A stretch of DNA of 49,106 bases from an uncultured Alphaproteobacteria bacterium (GTDB taxonomy: Bacteria; Pseudomonadota; Alphaproteobacteria; Caulobacterales; Aquidulcibacteraceae), in assembly GCA_902826335.1 (NCBI GenBank), contig CADEEL010000024.1, positions 1 through 49,106 on the forward strand, in the 5' to 3' direction. Made by a program: the position numbers and the translations under genes. Positions 16,415 to 25,011 of this stretch are shown piece by piece. Within the stretch, counting starts at the first letter, position 1. Every line of letters begins with the position of its first letter. The notes below the pieces were generated by a model. It ran no database searches. It worked only from the letters and a program-made list of their open reading frames with translations, and was not told where the DNA came from.

Positions 16415-17464
16415 CTAAGAAAGAAGCTTTCCGAGCGCCTCGTGCCGCGCGCCGAGCGCGTCGAGCAGGCGCAGGCCATCGGCGATGGCGGCGCCATGCA
16501 AAGCGCGGGTTTCGGCCAGGACTTGCGCGCGCAGATCGGGCGAAAAGGCGTGATCGATCGCCTTGGAATAGCGGCCCCACATCGGGCTTTCGCTAACGCG
16601 CGCGGCATAATCCACGCCGGGGTTGAGTCTGAAATGATGTGCGATATTGGCCATGTGCGCGCCCGGCTTGGCCAGAAGCGCGTCAAAATCCACTTCTAAA
16701 AGACGCGGGCCCACATTCGCCGCGAGGCGCGCCTGGGTCAGCCGTTCGCTTGCCCAGGTCAGCGCAGCCAATCCGCCGAGCGACAATGTGTGGAGTGGCG
16801 GCGGCGGCGCGCCGGTCAGCGCTTCAAAGCGGCGTGCGCGTTCCGGGCCCATGCCGCGCAGGTCTGTGGGCGTATTTTCTCCTGAGAGGAGCGCGGCGAG
16901 ATACGGCTCCGGCTTGAGATAGAGATAGAGTGCGCGCGCTTGCGCCGCTGCTTCCATCAAGGCCGGCCCCATCCGCGCGGCGCTGCTGGTCGCCTTGAGG
17001 ATAACGGCTTGTGTCGTGTCGAAGCCACGCGCCCATAAGTGCACATTGAGGCGTGTGAGGCCGCCAAATTGCTGCGGGCTAAGCAGCGAGGCGGCGGTTC
17101 CAACTGCATCCTGCGCCTCGGCCAAGCTGCGCAGCGTCAGCGGTTCGCGCAGCGGCAGAACGCCGTCGAATTCGTCCAGCAACCGGCTGACCAGCGTTGA
17201 GCCGACATGGCCGGCGTGAAATATGAAGTGCAACGGTCGTAACCTTGGCGACGGACCAAGGGCCTGCGCCGCCTGCTGAAGCGGCGCCCAGAACCCGCGC
17301 ACGCTTCCTGACAGAATTCGATCGTCGAGAAAGCTCGCCGTTCGATAGTCGCCTTCCTCCATATGCACGAACAATAGGGCCATGCGGCCGAGGTCGATCT
17401 TCTGAGGAAAAAGGCGCGCATCGTCGGCGAGACGGGCGAGGTCGGCTTGCAGCGGGGGCGCCAT
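16415..17464 (-). CDS. Sulfotransferase-like P-loop protein
   Basis: 349-residue protein with a phosphate-binding loop F-I-F-H-A-G-H-V-G-S-T-L-V-S-R-L-L-D-E-F around residues 80-99, in the position and form of the 5'-phosphosulfate loop of sulfotransferases, followed by a strand and helix with PLREP. A second segment near residue 258 (RLLEVDFDALLAKPGAHMANIAHHF) resembles the substrate-recognition end of such proteins. No donor or acceptor can be named. The call rests on the P-loop pattern, so another P-loop kinase-like role is possible. It is divergent from lldD, 99 bases away. Confidence 0.6.
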   Translation of the reverse strand: MAPPLQADLARLADDARLFPQKIDLGRMALLFVHMEEGDYRTASFLDDRILSGSVRGFWAPLQQAAQALGPSPRLRPLHFIFHAGHVGSTLVSRLLDEFDGVLPLREPLTLRSLAEAQDAVGTAASLLSPQQFGGLTRLNVHLWARGFDTTQAVILKATSSAARMGPALMEAAAQARALYLYLKPEPYLAALLSGENTPTDLRGMGPERARRFEALTGAPPPPLHTLSLGGLAALTWASERLTQARLAANVGPRLLEVDFDALLAKPGAHMANIAHHFRLNPGVDYAARVSESPMWGRYSKAIDHAFSPDLRAQVLAETRALHGAAIADGLRLLDALGARHEALGKLLS

Positions 17465-17511
17465 CGCGCGAAGGCTTAACGCGCCGGTCTCTACGGCGAA
17501 AGGGCGGTGGA

Positions 17512-17540
17512 TTGGTTTTGCACGCCGGCCGCGCTAGCAC
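17512..17540 (+). promoter_or_regulatory. Candidate promoter of lldD
   Basis: TTGGTTT, 14 bases, then GCTAGCAC approximates the Caulobacter housekeeping promoter pattern (TTGACGS, 10-14 bases, GCTANAWC). It lies 24 bases before the ATG of lldD. The -35 element is imperfect. Confidence 0.35.
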
Positions 17541-17563
17541 CTGCGTAGTTCTGGGGCTGTCCA

Positions 17564-18703
17564 ATGATCGCCGCGTCAATCAAGGACTTCAGGGAGATGG
17601 CGCGCGCCCGCCTGCCGCGCCTGATGTTCGATTATCTTGATGGCGGCTCCTACGCGGAAGCGACGCTGGCTCGCAACGTGGCGGATCTGGAGGCCGTGGC
17701 GCTCCGCCAACGCGTGATGCGGGACGTGTCCAAGCTCCAAATGACCACCGAATGGTTCGGCCAGACATCCGCGATGCCGGTGGCGCTTGGGCCAGTGGGC
17801 TTTTCCGGCATGTTCGCGCGCCGGGGCGAGGTGCAGGCCGCCCGCGCCGCGGAACAGGCCGGCGTGCCGTTTTGTCTCTCGACTGTTGGGATTTGCAGCG
17901 TCGAGGAGGTGTCCGCCGCCGTCACGCGCCCGATCTGGTACCAGCTCTACATGATCAAGGATCGCGGCTTCATGGCCGCGCTGCTGGAGCGCGTCGCCGC
18001 GCAAAAGTGCCCGGTGCTGGTGTTCACGGTCGATCTCGCCGTGCTGGGCGCGCGGTACCGGGATGCGCATTCTGGCATGTCCGCGCCGCCCGGGCTCGCC
18101 GCGTCGCTCAACCGCGCCTGGCAGGGCCTCACCCATCCAGCTTGGCTGTGGGATGTGCAGGTGCGCGGCCAGCCGCTCCTGTTCGGCAATTTGAAGGGCG
18201 CGGTGAAAAATCCAAAGGGCGTTGGCGATTTCCAGCAATGGGTCGTGCGCAATTTGGCGCCGGACATCACCTGGAAGGATTTGGATTGGGTGCGCGAACG
18301 CTGGGCCGGCCCGATCGTCATCAAGGGCGTGCTGGATCCGGACGATGCGCGTGACGCCGTGCGCGCCGGCGCGGATGGGATTGTCGTCTCCAATCATGGC
18401 GGGCGCCAATTGGACGGCGCCTTGTCCGGCGCGCGCGCCTTGCCAGCCATCGCGGACGCCGTCGGCGATCAAACCACGGTCTTGATGGATGGCGGCGTGC
18501 GTTCGGGGCTCGACGTGCTGCGCGCCTTGGCGCTCGGCGCCAAGGGTTGTCTACTTGGCCGAGCCTGGGCGTTCGCCCTGGCCGCGCGCGGAGAGGCGGG
18601 CGTGACGCAGGCGCTCGCCATCATTCGCGCGGAATTGGCGGTCGCCATGGCGTTGACCGGCTGCACCGATGTAAGGCAAGCCGGCCGCGATTTGTTGGCA
18701 TGA
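17564..18703 (+). CDS. lldD: L-lactate dehydrogenase (FMN-dependent, LldD)
   Basis: 379-residue FMN alpha-hydroxyacid oxidase that oxidises L-lactate to pyruvate and passes electrons to the respiratory chain. The whole length follows LldD: L-M-F-D-Y-L-D-G-G-S-Y, VALGPVGFSGMFARRGEVQAA, PFCLSTVGICS, VFTVDLAVLGARYRDAHSGM, a Lys in VIKGVLDP, the catalytic His and Arg in SNHGGRQLDGA, and DGGVRSGLDV. It is a peripheral membrane enzyme in the family. The ATG at 17564 aligns with the family N-terminus. An SDR gene follows after 10 bases and is probably cotranscribed. No lactate permease or LldR regulator is present. Confidence 0.93.
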   Translation: MIAASIKDFREMARARLPRLMFDYLDGGSYAEATLARNVADLEAVALRQRVMRDVSKLQMTTEWFGQTSAMPVALGPVGFSGMFARRGEVQAARAAEQAGVPFCLSTVGICSVEEVSAAVTRPIWYQLYMIKDRGFMAALLERVAAQKCPVLVFTVDLAVLGARYRDAHSGMSAPPGLAASLNRAWQGLTHPAWLWDVQVRGQPLLFGNLKGAVKNPKGVGDFQQWVVRNLAPDITWKDLDWVRERWAGPIVIKGVLDPDDARDAVRAGADGIVVSNHGGRQLDGALSGARALPAIADAVGDQTTVLMDGGVRSGLDVLRALALGAKGCLLGRAWAFALAARGEAGVTQALAIIRAELAVAMALTGCTDVRQAGRDLLA

Positions 18704-18713
18704 AGGCGCTTCC

Positions 18714-19388
18714 ATGAAGAACAAGATCGTCGTCGTCACCGGCGCCTTCGGCGTGCTGGGTGCGAGTGTTGCGCGCGCGGCGGCCGCGCGCGGGGCGCTC
18801 GTGGCCGCGCTCGACTATGCGCCAGAGCCAAGAACTGATCTCGGCGCCGATATTTGGTCGCTCGGCGGCGTGGACCTTTCCGATGAAGGCGCGGCCGCGA
18901 ATGGGTTCGCGCAGGTCGCGGAGCGCTTCGGACGCATCGATGCGCTCGCCAACATCGCCGGCGGTTTTGCCTGGACCAAGGTGGCGGACGCGGCGCCCAA
19001 TGTGTGGGAACGCTTGTGGGCCCTTAATCTGCGCACGACGCTCAACGCCAGCCGCGCCGCGCTCACGCACGGCGCGAAGTCTATCGTTAATGTCGGCGCC
19101 GCCACCGCCGTGAAAGCCGCGGCGGGCATAGGCCCCTATGCGGCGTCCAAGGCGGCCGTCCACCGGCTCACTGAGGCGCTTGCCGATGAGCTCAAGGACG
19201 AAGGCGTGCGCGTCAACGCCGTGCTGCCTTCGATCATCGACACGCCGGCCAATCGCGCCGATATGCCGGGCGCTGATTTCACGAAATGGGTTGCGCCGGC
19301 CGATCTGGCGGCGATCATTCTTTTTCTTCTGTCGGACGAAGCCCGCGCCGTTAGTGGCGCGCTCGTGCCCGTCACCGGCCGGGTCTGA
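18714..19388 (+). CDS. Short-chain dehydrogenase/reductase, catalytic Ser replaced
   Basis: 224-residue SDR fold. Nucleotide binding is by T-G-A-F-G-V-L-G near residue 9, with N-I-A-G-G standing for the N-A-G motif. The active-site pair Y-A-A-S-K is present, but the residue 13 before the Tyr, where the catalytic Ser normally lies (N-I-S-S), is Ala (N-V-G-A-A-T). A Thr two residues later might substitute. The substrate is unknown. It lies 10 bases after lldD, so it may act on a hydroxy- or keto-acid in the same pathway; this is inference from position only. Confidence 0.88.
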   Translation: MKNKIVVVTGAFGVLGASVARAAAARGALVAALDYAPEPRTDLGADIWSLGGVDLSDEGAAANGFAQVAERFGRIDALANIAGGFAWTKVADAAPNVWERLWALNLRTTLNASRAALTHGAKSIVNVGAATAVKAAAGIGPYAASKAAVHRLTEALADELKDEGVRVNAVLPSIIDTPANRADMPGADFTKWVAPADLAAIILFLLSDEARAVSGALVPVTGRV

Positions 19389-19432
19389 AGGGTCGCATTA
19401 GGCGCGGCGCCCACGTCTTTAGGACAAGTTCA

Positions 19433-20413
19433 TTGGCGAACGCTCACCATCCAGCGCAGTCAGACGCACAAAGGATGGATGGCATGCCGGATATGGGCGC
19501 CCGAGCGCGCGAGAGCCGCCTCTCGCATTTGGAGCGCCTGGAATCGGACTCGATTCACATCATGCGCGAAGTGGTCGCCACGTGTGACAAGCCGGTTCTG
19601 CTCTATTCGATCGGCAAGGACAGCGCCGTTCTCCTGCATTTGGCCAAGAAAGCCTTCGCGCCCGGCGGCTTGCCGTTTCCGCTGCTTCACGTGGATACGA
19701 CCTGGAAATTCAAGGCGATGTATGAGCTGCGCGCGCGGGTCGCGGACGAGCCCGGCGTCGAACTCATTGTCCATCGCAACCCGGAGGCCGAGGCGGCGGG
19801 AATTAATCCGTTCACGCACGGATCGGCCTTGCATACGGATATCTGGAAGACTCAAGGCCTCAAGCAAGCGCTCGATCTGCATGGGTTTGATGCGGCGTTC
19901 GGCGGCGCGCGGCGCGATGAGGAAAAGAGCCGCGCCAAGGAGCGAATATTTTCGTTTCGCGCCGAAGGCCATGTCTGGGATCCGAAAAACCAGCGGCCGG
20001 AGCTGTGGCGTCTTTACAATGCGCGCAAGCGCAAAGGCGAATCCTTGCGCGTCTTTCCGCTTTCGAATTGGACGGAACTGGATGTCTGGCAATACATCCA
20101 ACAAGAAGACATCCCGATCGTGCCGCTCTATTTCGCCGCGCCGCGCCCCGTCGTGCGCCGCGATGGCGCGCTGCTCATGGTCGATGATGAGCGCTTTCCC
20201 TTGAACGCGGGCGAGACGCCAGAACTGAAGAGCGTCCGCTTCCGCACGCTTGGTTGCTACCCTCTGACAGGCGCGGTTGAGAGCGCGGCGCAAACGCTCT
20301 CCGCGATCATCCAGGAAATGTTGTTGACGACGACGAGCGAACGCCAAGGTCGCGTCATCGATCACGATCAGGCCGCGAGCATGGAGAAGAAAAAACAGGA
20401 GGGCTATTTCTGA
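19433..20413 (+). CDS. cysD: Sulfate adenylyltransferase subunit 2
   Basis: 326-residue small subunit of ATP sulfurylase, which with CysN makes adenosine 5'-phosphosulfate from sulfate and ATP. It is an N-type ATP pyrophosphatase with [20 protein letters not shown] (PP-loop), then [34 protein letters not shown] and [12 protein letters not shown]. The annotated start is a TTG preceded by AGGACA at good distance. ATGs at 19475 and 19484 are alternatives, and homology begins around [12 protein letters not shown]. The C-terminus E-K-K-K-Q-E-G-Y-F is typical. cysNC follows, but only after a 148-base gap holding a palindromic repeat. Confidence 0.96.
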   Translation: MANAHHPAQSDAQRMDGMPDMGARARESRLSHLERLESDSIHIMREVVATCDKPVLLYSIGKDSAVLLHLAKKAFAPGGLPFPLLHVDTTWKFKAMYELRARVADEPGVELIVHRNPEAEAAGINPFTHGSALHTDIWKTQGLKQALDLHGFDAAFGGARRDEEKSRAKERIFSFRAEGHVWDPKNQRPELWRLYNARKRKGESLRVFPLSNWTELDVWQYIQQEDIPIVPLYFAAPRPVVRRDGALLMVDDERFPLNAGETPELKSVRFRTLGCYPLTGAVESAAQTLSAIIQEMLLTTTSERQGRVIDHDQAASMEKKKQEGYF

Positions 20414-20430
20414 TGCGCGCGCGACGCAGT

Positions 20431-20550
20431 CTTCCTCCCCCGTTTACGGGGGAGGTGTCGAGCGGCGGAGCCGCGAGACGGAGGGGGCGCGGACCTTCCC
20501 CCCCCTCCGTCGCCCCCAGCGACATCTCCCCTGTAAACGGGGGAGGAAAA
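20431..20550. repeat. Palindromic repeat element between cysD and cysNC
   Basis: The arms at 20431-20460 and 20519-20550 are near-perfect inverted copies, each itself a hairpin (CCTCCCCCGTTTAC.. with GGGGGAGG; TCTCCCC..GTAAACGGGGGAGG), joined by a G+C-rich loop with GACGGAGGGGGCG/CCCTCCGTCGCC. It has no coding capacity. Its right end supplies GGGGGAGG 15 bases before the cysNC ATG, which might serve as the ribosome-binding site. Confidence 0.8.
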
Positions 20551-20561
20551 GAGCCGCGCCG

Positions 20562-22475
20562 ATGAACGACGCCGCCGACCTCATCGCGCGAGACATAGAC
20601 GCCTATCTCGCCGCCCATCACGGCAAGTCGATGCTGCGATTCATCACGTGCGGCAGCGTCGATGATGGCAAGTCCACCCTGATCGGGCGCTTGCTCTACG
20701 ATGCCAAGATGATCTTCGACGATCAGTTGGAAGCGCTGGCGGCCGATTCCAAGAAGGTCGGCACGCAGGGCGGCGCGCTCGATTTCGCTCTGCTGGTCGA
20801 TGGCCTGGCCGCCGAGCGCGAACAAGGCATCACAATCGATGTCGCCTACCGGTTTTTCGCCACCGAAAAGCGAAAGTTCATCGTCGCCGATACGCCGGGC
20901 CACGAGCAATACACGCGCAACATGGCCACCGGCGCCTCGACGGCCGATCTCGCCGTCATTCTCGTCGACGCGCGCAAGGGCGTGCTGACGCAGACGCGCC
21001 GGCACTCCTTTATCGCTTCCTTGATGGGCGTGCGCCGGATCGTGCTTGCCGTGAATAAGATGGATCTTGTCAGTTATGACCGCGGCGTATTTGACGCCGT
21101 GTCCGATGAGTACCGCGCCTTCGCCGCGCGCCTCGGGCTGGGCGAGATCATGGCGATTCCGATCTCTGGACTCCGGGGCGATAACATCGCCGCGCCGAGT
21201 TCGGCCATGCCCTGGTATCGGGGCCCGGCCTTGCTTGATCATTTGGAGACGGTCGATGTCGATAACGATGAGACCGCGCGCCCATTCCGGTTGCCCGTGC
21301 AATGGGTCAATCGTCCGAACGCGGAGTTTCGCGGCTTCGCTGGGCTGATCGCATCGGGCGCGATAGCGGTCGGCGACAAGGTCAGCGTGGCGCCATCCGG
21401 CAAGACGAGCGCCGTCGCCCGCATCTTGACCCCGGCGGGTGAAGCGCAACGCGCGCGCGCGGGCCAGTCCGTCACCGTGACATTGGCCGATGAGATCGAT
21501 ATCAGCCGCGGCGATGTGATCGCGCACGCCAACGCCGCGCCCGAGGCGGCCGACCAGTTTGAAACCACGCTCATCTGGATGGCGGACGAGCCGCTCCTGC
21601 CGGGCCGGCCCTATTGGTTGCAAATCGGCGCCAGGACCGTCTCCGCGACCGTCACGGAGATAAAGCACAAGGTGAACGTCAACACGCTGGAGACGCTCGC
21701 CGCCAAGACATTCGAGCTGAACGACATCGGCGTCTGCAATGTTTCGCTCGATCGCGCCATTCCCTTCGATTCCTATGAGGAGAATAGGGAGACAGGCGGC
21801 TTTATTCTCATCGACCGGGTCACCAACGCAACCCTGGGCGCGGGCCTCATCCGCTTCGCGCTGCGCCGCGCCCGCAACATTCACTGGCAGGCGCTCGATG
21901 TCGATCGCGGTGCGCGCGCCAACATAAAGGGCCAGCGGCCGGCCATTCTCTGGTTCACGGGCCTGTCAGGCGCGGGCAAATCAACCATCGCGAACATGGT
22001 GGAGAAGAAACTTCATTCGCTCGGCCGCCACACTGTGCTGTTGGACGGAGACAATATTCGCCACGGCCTTAATCGTGACCTCGGCTTCACCGATGCGGAC
22101 CGCGTGGAGAATATTCGCCGCGTCGCGGAGGTGGCGCGGCTGATGGCCGACGCCGGCCTGATCGTGCTCGTGTCCTTCATTTCACCGTTTCGCGCCGAGC
22201 GGCGCTTGGCGCGCGATCTCGCCGAGCCCGGGGAGTTTTTCGAAATCTTCGTCGATGCGCCGCTGGCGGAGGCGGAGCGGCGCGACGTCAAGGGTCTTTA
22301 CAAGAAGGCCCGCGCCGGCGCGCTGAAGAATTTCACCGGCGTCGATAGTCCCTACGAGGCGCCGGAGGCGCCTGAAATCCGCATCGATACGATGAAAATG
22401 ACGGCGACCGACGCCGCCGAGGCGATCGTCGCACGCATCACGGGCGAGGGCGCCGCCGATTCCTGGAGCGTTTAG
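20562..22475 (+). CDS. cysN: Bifunctional sulfate adenylyltransferase subunit 1 / APS kinase (CysNC)
   Basis: 637-residue fusion. Residues 1 to about 440 are the CysN GTPase of ATP sulfurylase: [44 protein letters not shown], then two beta-barrel domains. From about residue 450 comes APS kinase (CysC): P-loop G-L-S-G-A-G-K-S-T at 467-475, [17 protein letters not shown], and the lid-region [16 protein letters not shown]. Together with CysD it converts sulfate to PAPS. NodQ-type fusions of this kind are common in Alphaproteobacteria. PAPS could feed reduction or sulfotransferases; a sulfotransferase-like gene lies at 16.4 kb. No cysH or cysIJ is in the window. Confidence 0.97.
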   Translation: MNDAADLIARDIDAYLAAHHGKSMLRFITCGSVDDGKSTLIGRLLYDAKMIFDDQLEALAADSKKVGTQGGALDFALLVDGLAAEREQGITIDVAYRFFATEKRKFIVADTPGHEQYTRNMATGASTADLAVILVDARKGVLTQTRRHSFIASLMGVRRIVLAVNKMDLVSYDRGVFDAVSDEYRAFAARLGLGEIMAIPISGLRGDNIAAPSSAMPWYRGPALLDHLETVDVDNDETARPFRLPVQWVNRPNAEFRGFAGLIASGAIAVGDKVSVAPSGKTSAVARILTPAGEAQRARAGQSVTVTLADEIDISRGDVIAHANAAPEAADQFETTLIWMADEPLLPGRPYWLQIGARTVSATVTEIKHKVNVNTLETLAAKTFELNDIGVCNVSLDRAIPFDSYEENRETGGFILIDRVTNATLGAGLIRFALRRARNIHWQALDVDRGARANIKGQRPAILWFTGLSGAGKSTIANMVEKKLHSLGRHTVLLDGDNIRHGLNRDLGFTDADRVENIRRVAEVARLMADAGLIVLVSFISPFRAERRLARDLAEPGEFFEIFVDAPLAEAERRDVKGLYKKARAGALKNFTGVDSPYEAPEAPEIRIDTMKMTATDAAEAIVARITGEGAADSWSV

Positions 22476-22522
22476 ACCGCGTTCAGGAAAAGTGGATACC
22501 GGTTTTCCGTCCGAACGCGGTC
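22475..22522. repeat. Inverted repeat, copy 2 of the AAAAGTGG/CCGGTTTT element
   Basis: GACCGCGTTC (22475-22484) and GAACGCGGTC (22513-22522) are exact inverted copies. Inside them GGAAAA and TTTTCC flank GTGGATACCGG. The core matches the copy at 11897-11919. It begins at the last base of the cysNC stop codon. Confidence 0.7.
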
Positions 22523-22534
22523 AAAATTCTTAGT

Positions 22535-22587
22535 TATTGCGGTTTCCGGGCGGTCGACCGGTGTCAACTCGGCCTGAAACCGCAATA
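22535..22587. repeat. Second inverted repeat before the phosphofructokinase gene
   Basis: ATTGCGGTTTC (22536-22546) and GAAACCGCAAT (22576-22586) are exact inverted copies separated by 29 bases. They could form a hairpin in the leader of the kinase gene or act as an operator. No T-run follows, so it is not an ordinary terminator. Confidence 0.55.
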
Positions 22588-22627
22588 GTTTCGCGCATCG
22601 GCAAAGCGCGGTAAGAGCGCACCATTC

Positions 22628-23788
22628 ATGAGGGCGCGCATGCGGATCGGCGTTTTGACGGGGGGCGGGGATGTGCCCGGCCTCAATGTCGCGATCAAAT
22701 CGGTCGTCGAAGCCGCGCACGATCGCGGCTGGCCCGTCATCGGCCTCAAGCGCGGCTGGCTCGGCGCGCTGTCGATCGATCCAGGCGACCCGCGCACGAT
22801 CGAGGCATGGACTCTGCCGCTTGATCGCGAGGCGGTGCGCGCGATTGATCGCGATGGCGGCACGATCTTGCACACAAGCCGTGTCTCGCCCCAAAAATTG
22901 CCGCGCAAGCTCGCGCCCGCGCATCTGCACGCGCGCTTTACCGGTGACGCGCCGATCGACGCAACCGATCACGTGCTCAAGACCATTGAGACGCTTGGGA
23001 TCGACGCCATTGTTCCGATGGGCGGGGATGGCACGTTGCGCTTCGCTGCGCGCCTCTCGGCCGAGGGCGTGCGCGTTCTCTCCATTCCAAAGACGATGGA
23101 CAATGACGTTTTCGGCACAGACTACGCCATTGGCTTTTCCACCGCGGTGACGCGCGGCGTCGAGGCCTTGGGCGCGCTGCGCTCCACCGCCGGAAGCCAT
23201 GAGCGCATCATGATTGTTGAGCTGTTCGGTCGCCTCTCGGGCCAGACGGCTTTGTACACGGGGCTCTTGGCCGACGCGGACCGCACCATCATCGCGGAAT
23301 CGCCGTTCGATCTTGGGGAAGTCGCAAACTTGCTCGAACGGGACCGGCTGGACAATCCCTCCAAATATGCGGTGTGCGTCGTTTCAGAAGGCGCGCGTCC
23401 GAAAGATGGCGGCCTCACCGAGCAAGCTGGCGCGGACGCCTATGGCCGAAAGCGTCTTGGCGGCGTCTCCGATCTGATCGCGCGGGCCTGCACTGAGCGA
23501 AGCGCCGAGGGCGTCATCGTGCAGCGGCTCGCCTATCTCATGCGTGCGGGGCCGCCGGACGCGCTCGATCGGATGATTGCGCTCGGCTTCGGACGCCTCG
23601 CGATAGAGCGGCTCGCGCTCGGCGAACACGGCCTCATGTGCGCGATGGTCGACGGCCGGTTCCAAACAGTCCCGATCGATAGTCCTCTGCACGGCGAACG
23701 GCGCGTGGACGTGGCCAACGAATATGATGCGCGCGCCTATCGCCCGCGCCTTGCGGACGTGAAGGGCCTGCCGCTGTTTGCGCTGTAA
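22628..23788 (+). CDS. 6-phosphofructokinase, ATP- or PPi-type uncertain
   Basis: 386-residue PfkA-superfamily enzyme phosphorylating fructose 6-phosphate in glycolysis. N-terminal LTGGGDVPGLN binds nucleotide. G-G-D-G-T is at 132-136, IPKTMDND at 154-160, the substrate loop is GSHERIMIVELFGR, and EGARP is typical. The Gly after GGD (position 104 in E. coli numbering) is the ATP-type choice, whereas the Lys in P-K-T (position 124) is usual in PPi-dependent enzymes. This mixed pair is found in the group that includes ATP-using members. The start may be 22628 or the ATG at 22640. Two inverted repeats lie upstream. Confidence 0.9.
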   Translation: MRARMRIGVLTGGGDVPGLNVAIKSVVEAAHDRGWPVIGLKRGWLGALSIDPGDPRTIEAWTLPLDREAVRAIDRDGGTILHTSRVSPQKLPRKLAPAHLHARFTGDAPIDATDHVLKTIETLGIDAIVPMGGDGTLRFAARLSAEGVRVLSIPKTMDNDVFGTDYAIGFSTAVTRGVEALGALRSTAGSHERIMIVELFGRLSGQTALYTGLLADADRTIIAESPFDLGEVANLLERDRLDNPSKYAVCVVSEGARPKDGGLTEQAGADAYGRKRLGGVSDLIARACTERSAEGVIVQRLAYLMRAGPPDALDRMIALGFGRLAIERLALGEHGLMCAMVDGRFQTVPIDSPLHGERRVDVANEYDARAYRPRLADVKGLPLFAL

Positions 23789-23804
23789 TAGGTGTCGCGA
23801 TGCC

Positions 23805-24635
23805 CTACGCGGCGCGCCGCCAATAGGCGTTGCGCCGCATCACACACGCACCGTGTGCCGGCTCGAACGCGCCGGTGAGCGAGGCGTAGTCTTCTTCCGC
23901 GCCAAGCACGAGCACGCCATCCTCGCTCATGGCCGCGGCGATGCGTTCGAGCGTCTCCCTGCGATCCGCCTCGCCGAAGCTCGACAACACATTGCGGCAC
24001 AGAACGAGATCGAACGGGCCGAGCTGTGCGGCGTCGACCAGCAAATTGTGCGTCTCGAACCGCACCGCCGCGCGCAGCCGATCCGCGATGCGCCACATTT
24101 CGCCGACTCGCTCGAAATGCGCGATCAGCCGCCGGATTGAAAGCCCACGCTGCACCTCGAACTGGCTGAAGAGGCCGGAGGCGGCCTTATCGAGCAGGCG
24201 GCTTGAAATGTCCGTGGCCAAGATGTCGACCAGCCCGCCGCGCCCTTCTTCGCGCATTTCCTCCAGGAGAATGGCGAGCGAATAGGGCTCCTGGCCCGCG
24301 GCGCAGCCCGCGCTCCAGACACGGAGGCGCGCATGCGCAGGCCGTCCACGCAAAAGGTCTGGAATAATCGTCTCGCTCAGCGCGCGGAACTGCGCGCGGT
24401 CGCGAAAAAAGTGCGTATCGGACATGACCAGCGCATCGACCACGCCATGCCAGAGCATATCATCGCCCTGGCGCTGGATCATGCTGATGAGCTCGCCGGC
24501 GCACGCGCAGTTTTCGCGTCGCGCCAGCGGCGTCAGGCGCGCATCGACGAAGGCGAGCCGCTCGTGCGTCAGCGCAAGTCCGATGCGCTGCTTGGCTTCC
24601 TGTGCGACGATCGCGAATTGAGCTTCAGTCAGCAT
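23805..24635 (-). CDS. cheR: CheR-type protein-glutamate methyltransferase
   Basis: 276-residue SAM-dependent methyltransferase that methylates glutamates of chemoreceptors. An N-terminal CheR helical domain is followed by the catalytic domain: MSDTHFFRDRAQF, the SAM loop RVWSAGCAAGQEPYSLAILL (GCSTGEEPYSLA in most homologues), ILATDIS, and FDLVLCRNVLSSF. The length is as expected. It is the last of four minus-strand genes (chpT, CheA-like, CheY-like, cheR), 10 bases after the CheY-like gene. No chemoreceptor, cheW or cheB is in the window, so its target is either elsewhere or not a classic receptor. Confidence 0.93.
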   Translation of the reverse strand: MLTEAQFAIVAQEAKQRIGLALTHERLAFVDARLTPLARRENCACAGELISMIQRQGDDMLWHGVVDALVMSDTHFFRDRAQFRALSETIIPDLLRGRPAHARLRVWSAGCAAGQEPYSLAILLEEMREEGRGGLVDILATDISSRLLDKAASGLFSQFEVQRGLSIRRLIAHFERVGEMWRIADRLRAAVRFETHNLLVDAAQLGPFDLVLCRNVLSSFGEADRRETLERIAAAMSEDGVLVLGAEEDYASLTGAFEPAHGACVMRRNAYWRRAA

Positions 24636-24645
24636 GGCTGCGCCT

Positions 24646-25011
24646 TCATACGAGCCCCGCCTCGGAGAATTTCGAGTGCAGGATATCGCCGTCGAACGGC
24701 TTCATGATGTATTCGTCCGCGCCCGCCTTGATCGCCTCCGAAATGCGCGCAACGTCATTTTCGGTTGTGCAGAACACGACCACCGGCCGGTCTCCACCGC
24801 TTTCCTTACGCAGCGTCTTGAGAAAATCGATGCCGCTCATCACCGGCATCTGCCAATCGAGCAGGATAGCGTCGGGCATGGAGCGCCGGCACGCTTGCAG
24901 CGCTTCAAGGCCGTCGGCGGCCTCTTCGATATCGAATGACATGTCTTCCAGAATGCGCCGCGCGACCTTGCGGATCACCCGGCTGTCATCGACGACCAGA
25001 CAGCTTTTCAT
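24646..25011 (-). CDS. CheY-like single-domain response regulator
   Basis: 121-residue stand-alone receiver domain. Acidic residues are D8-D9, phospho-acceptor Asp52 (I-L-L-D-W-Q-M-P), Thr in F-C-T-T-E-N and Lys in Y-I-M-K-P-F. There is no output domain. Its ATG overlaps the stop of the CheA-like gene (ATGA), which indicates translational coupling, and cheR follows 10 bases later. The partner kinase is presumably outside the window, because the adjacent CheA-like protein lacks a phosphorylatable His. The open frame extends far upstream inside the CheA-like gene, but the receiver fold and the ATGA overlap fix this start. Confidence 0.92.
   Translation of the reverse strand: MKSCLVVDDSRVIRKVARRILEDMSFDIEEAADGLEALQACRRSMPDAILLDWQMPVMSGIDFLKTLRKESGGDRPVVVFCTTENDVARISEAIKAGADEYIMKPFDGDILHSKFSEAGLV

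Noticed and set aside
20431..20550. Terminator between cysD and cysNC
   Set aside because: The hairpins are strong but no T-run follows on either strand, and the two-armed symmetry fits a repeat element better.
20355..21884. Minus-strand open frame of 509 codons
   Set aside because: Antisense to cysNC and includes the palindromic spacer; shadow frame.
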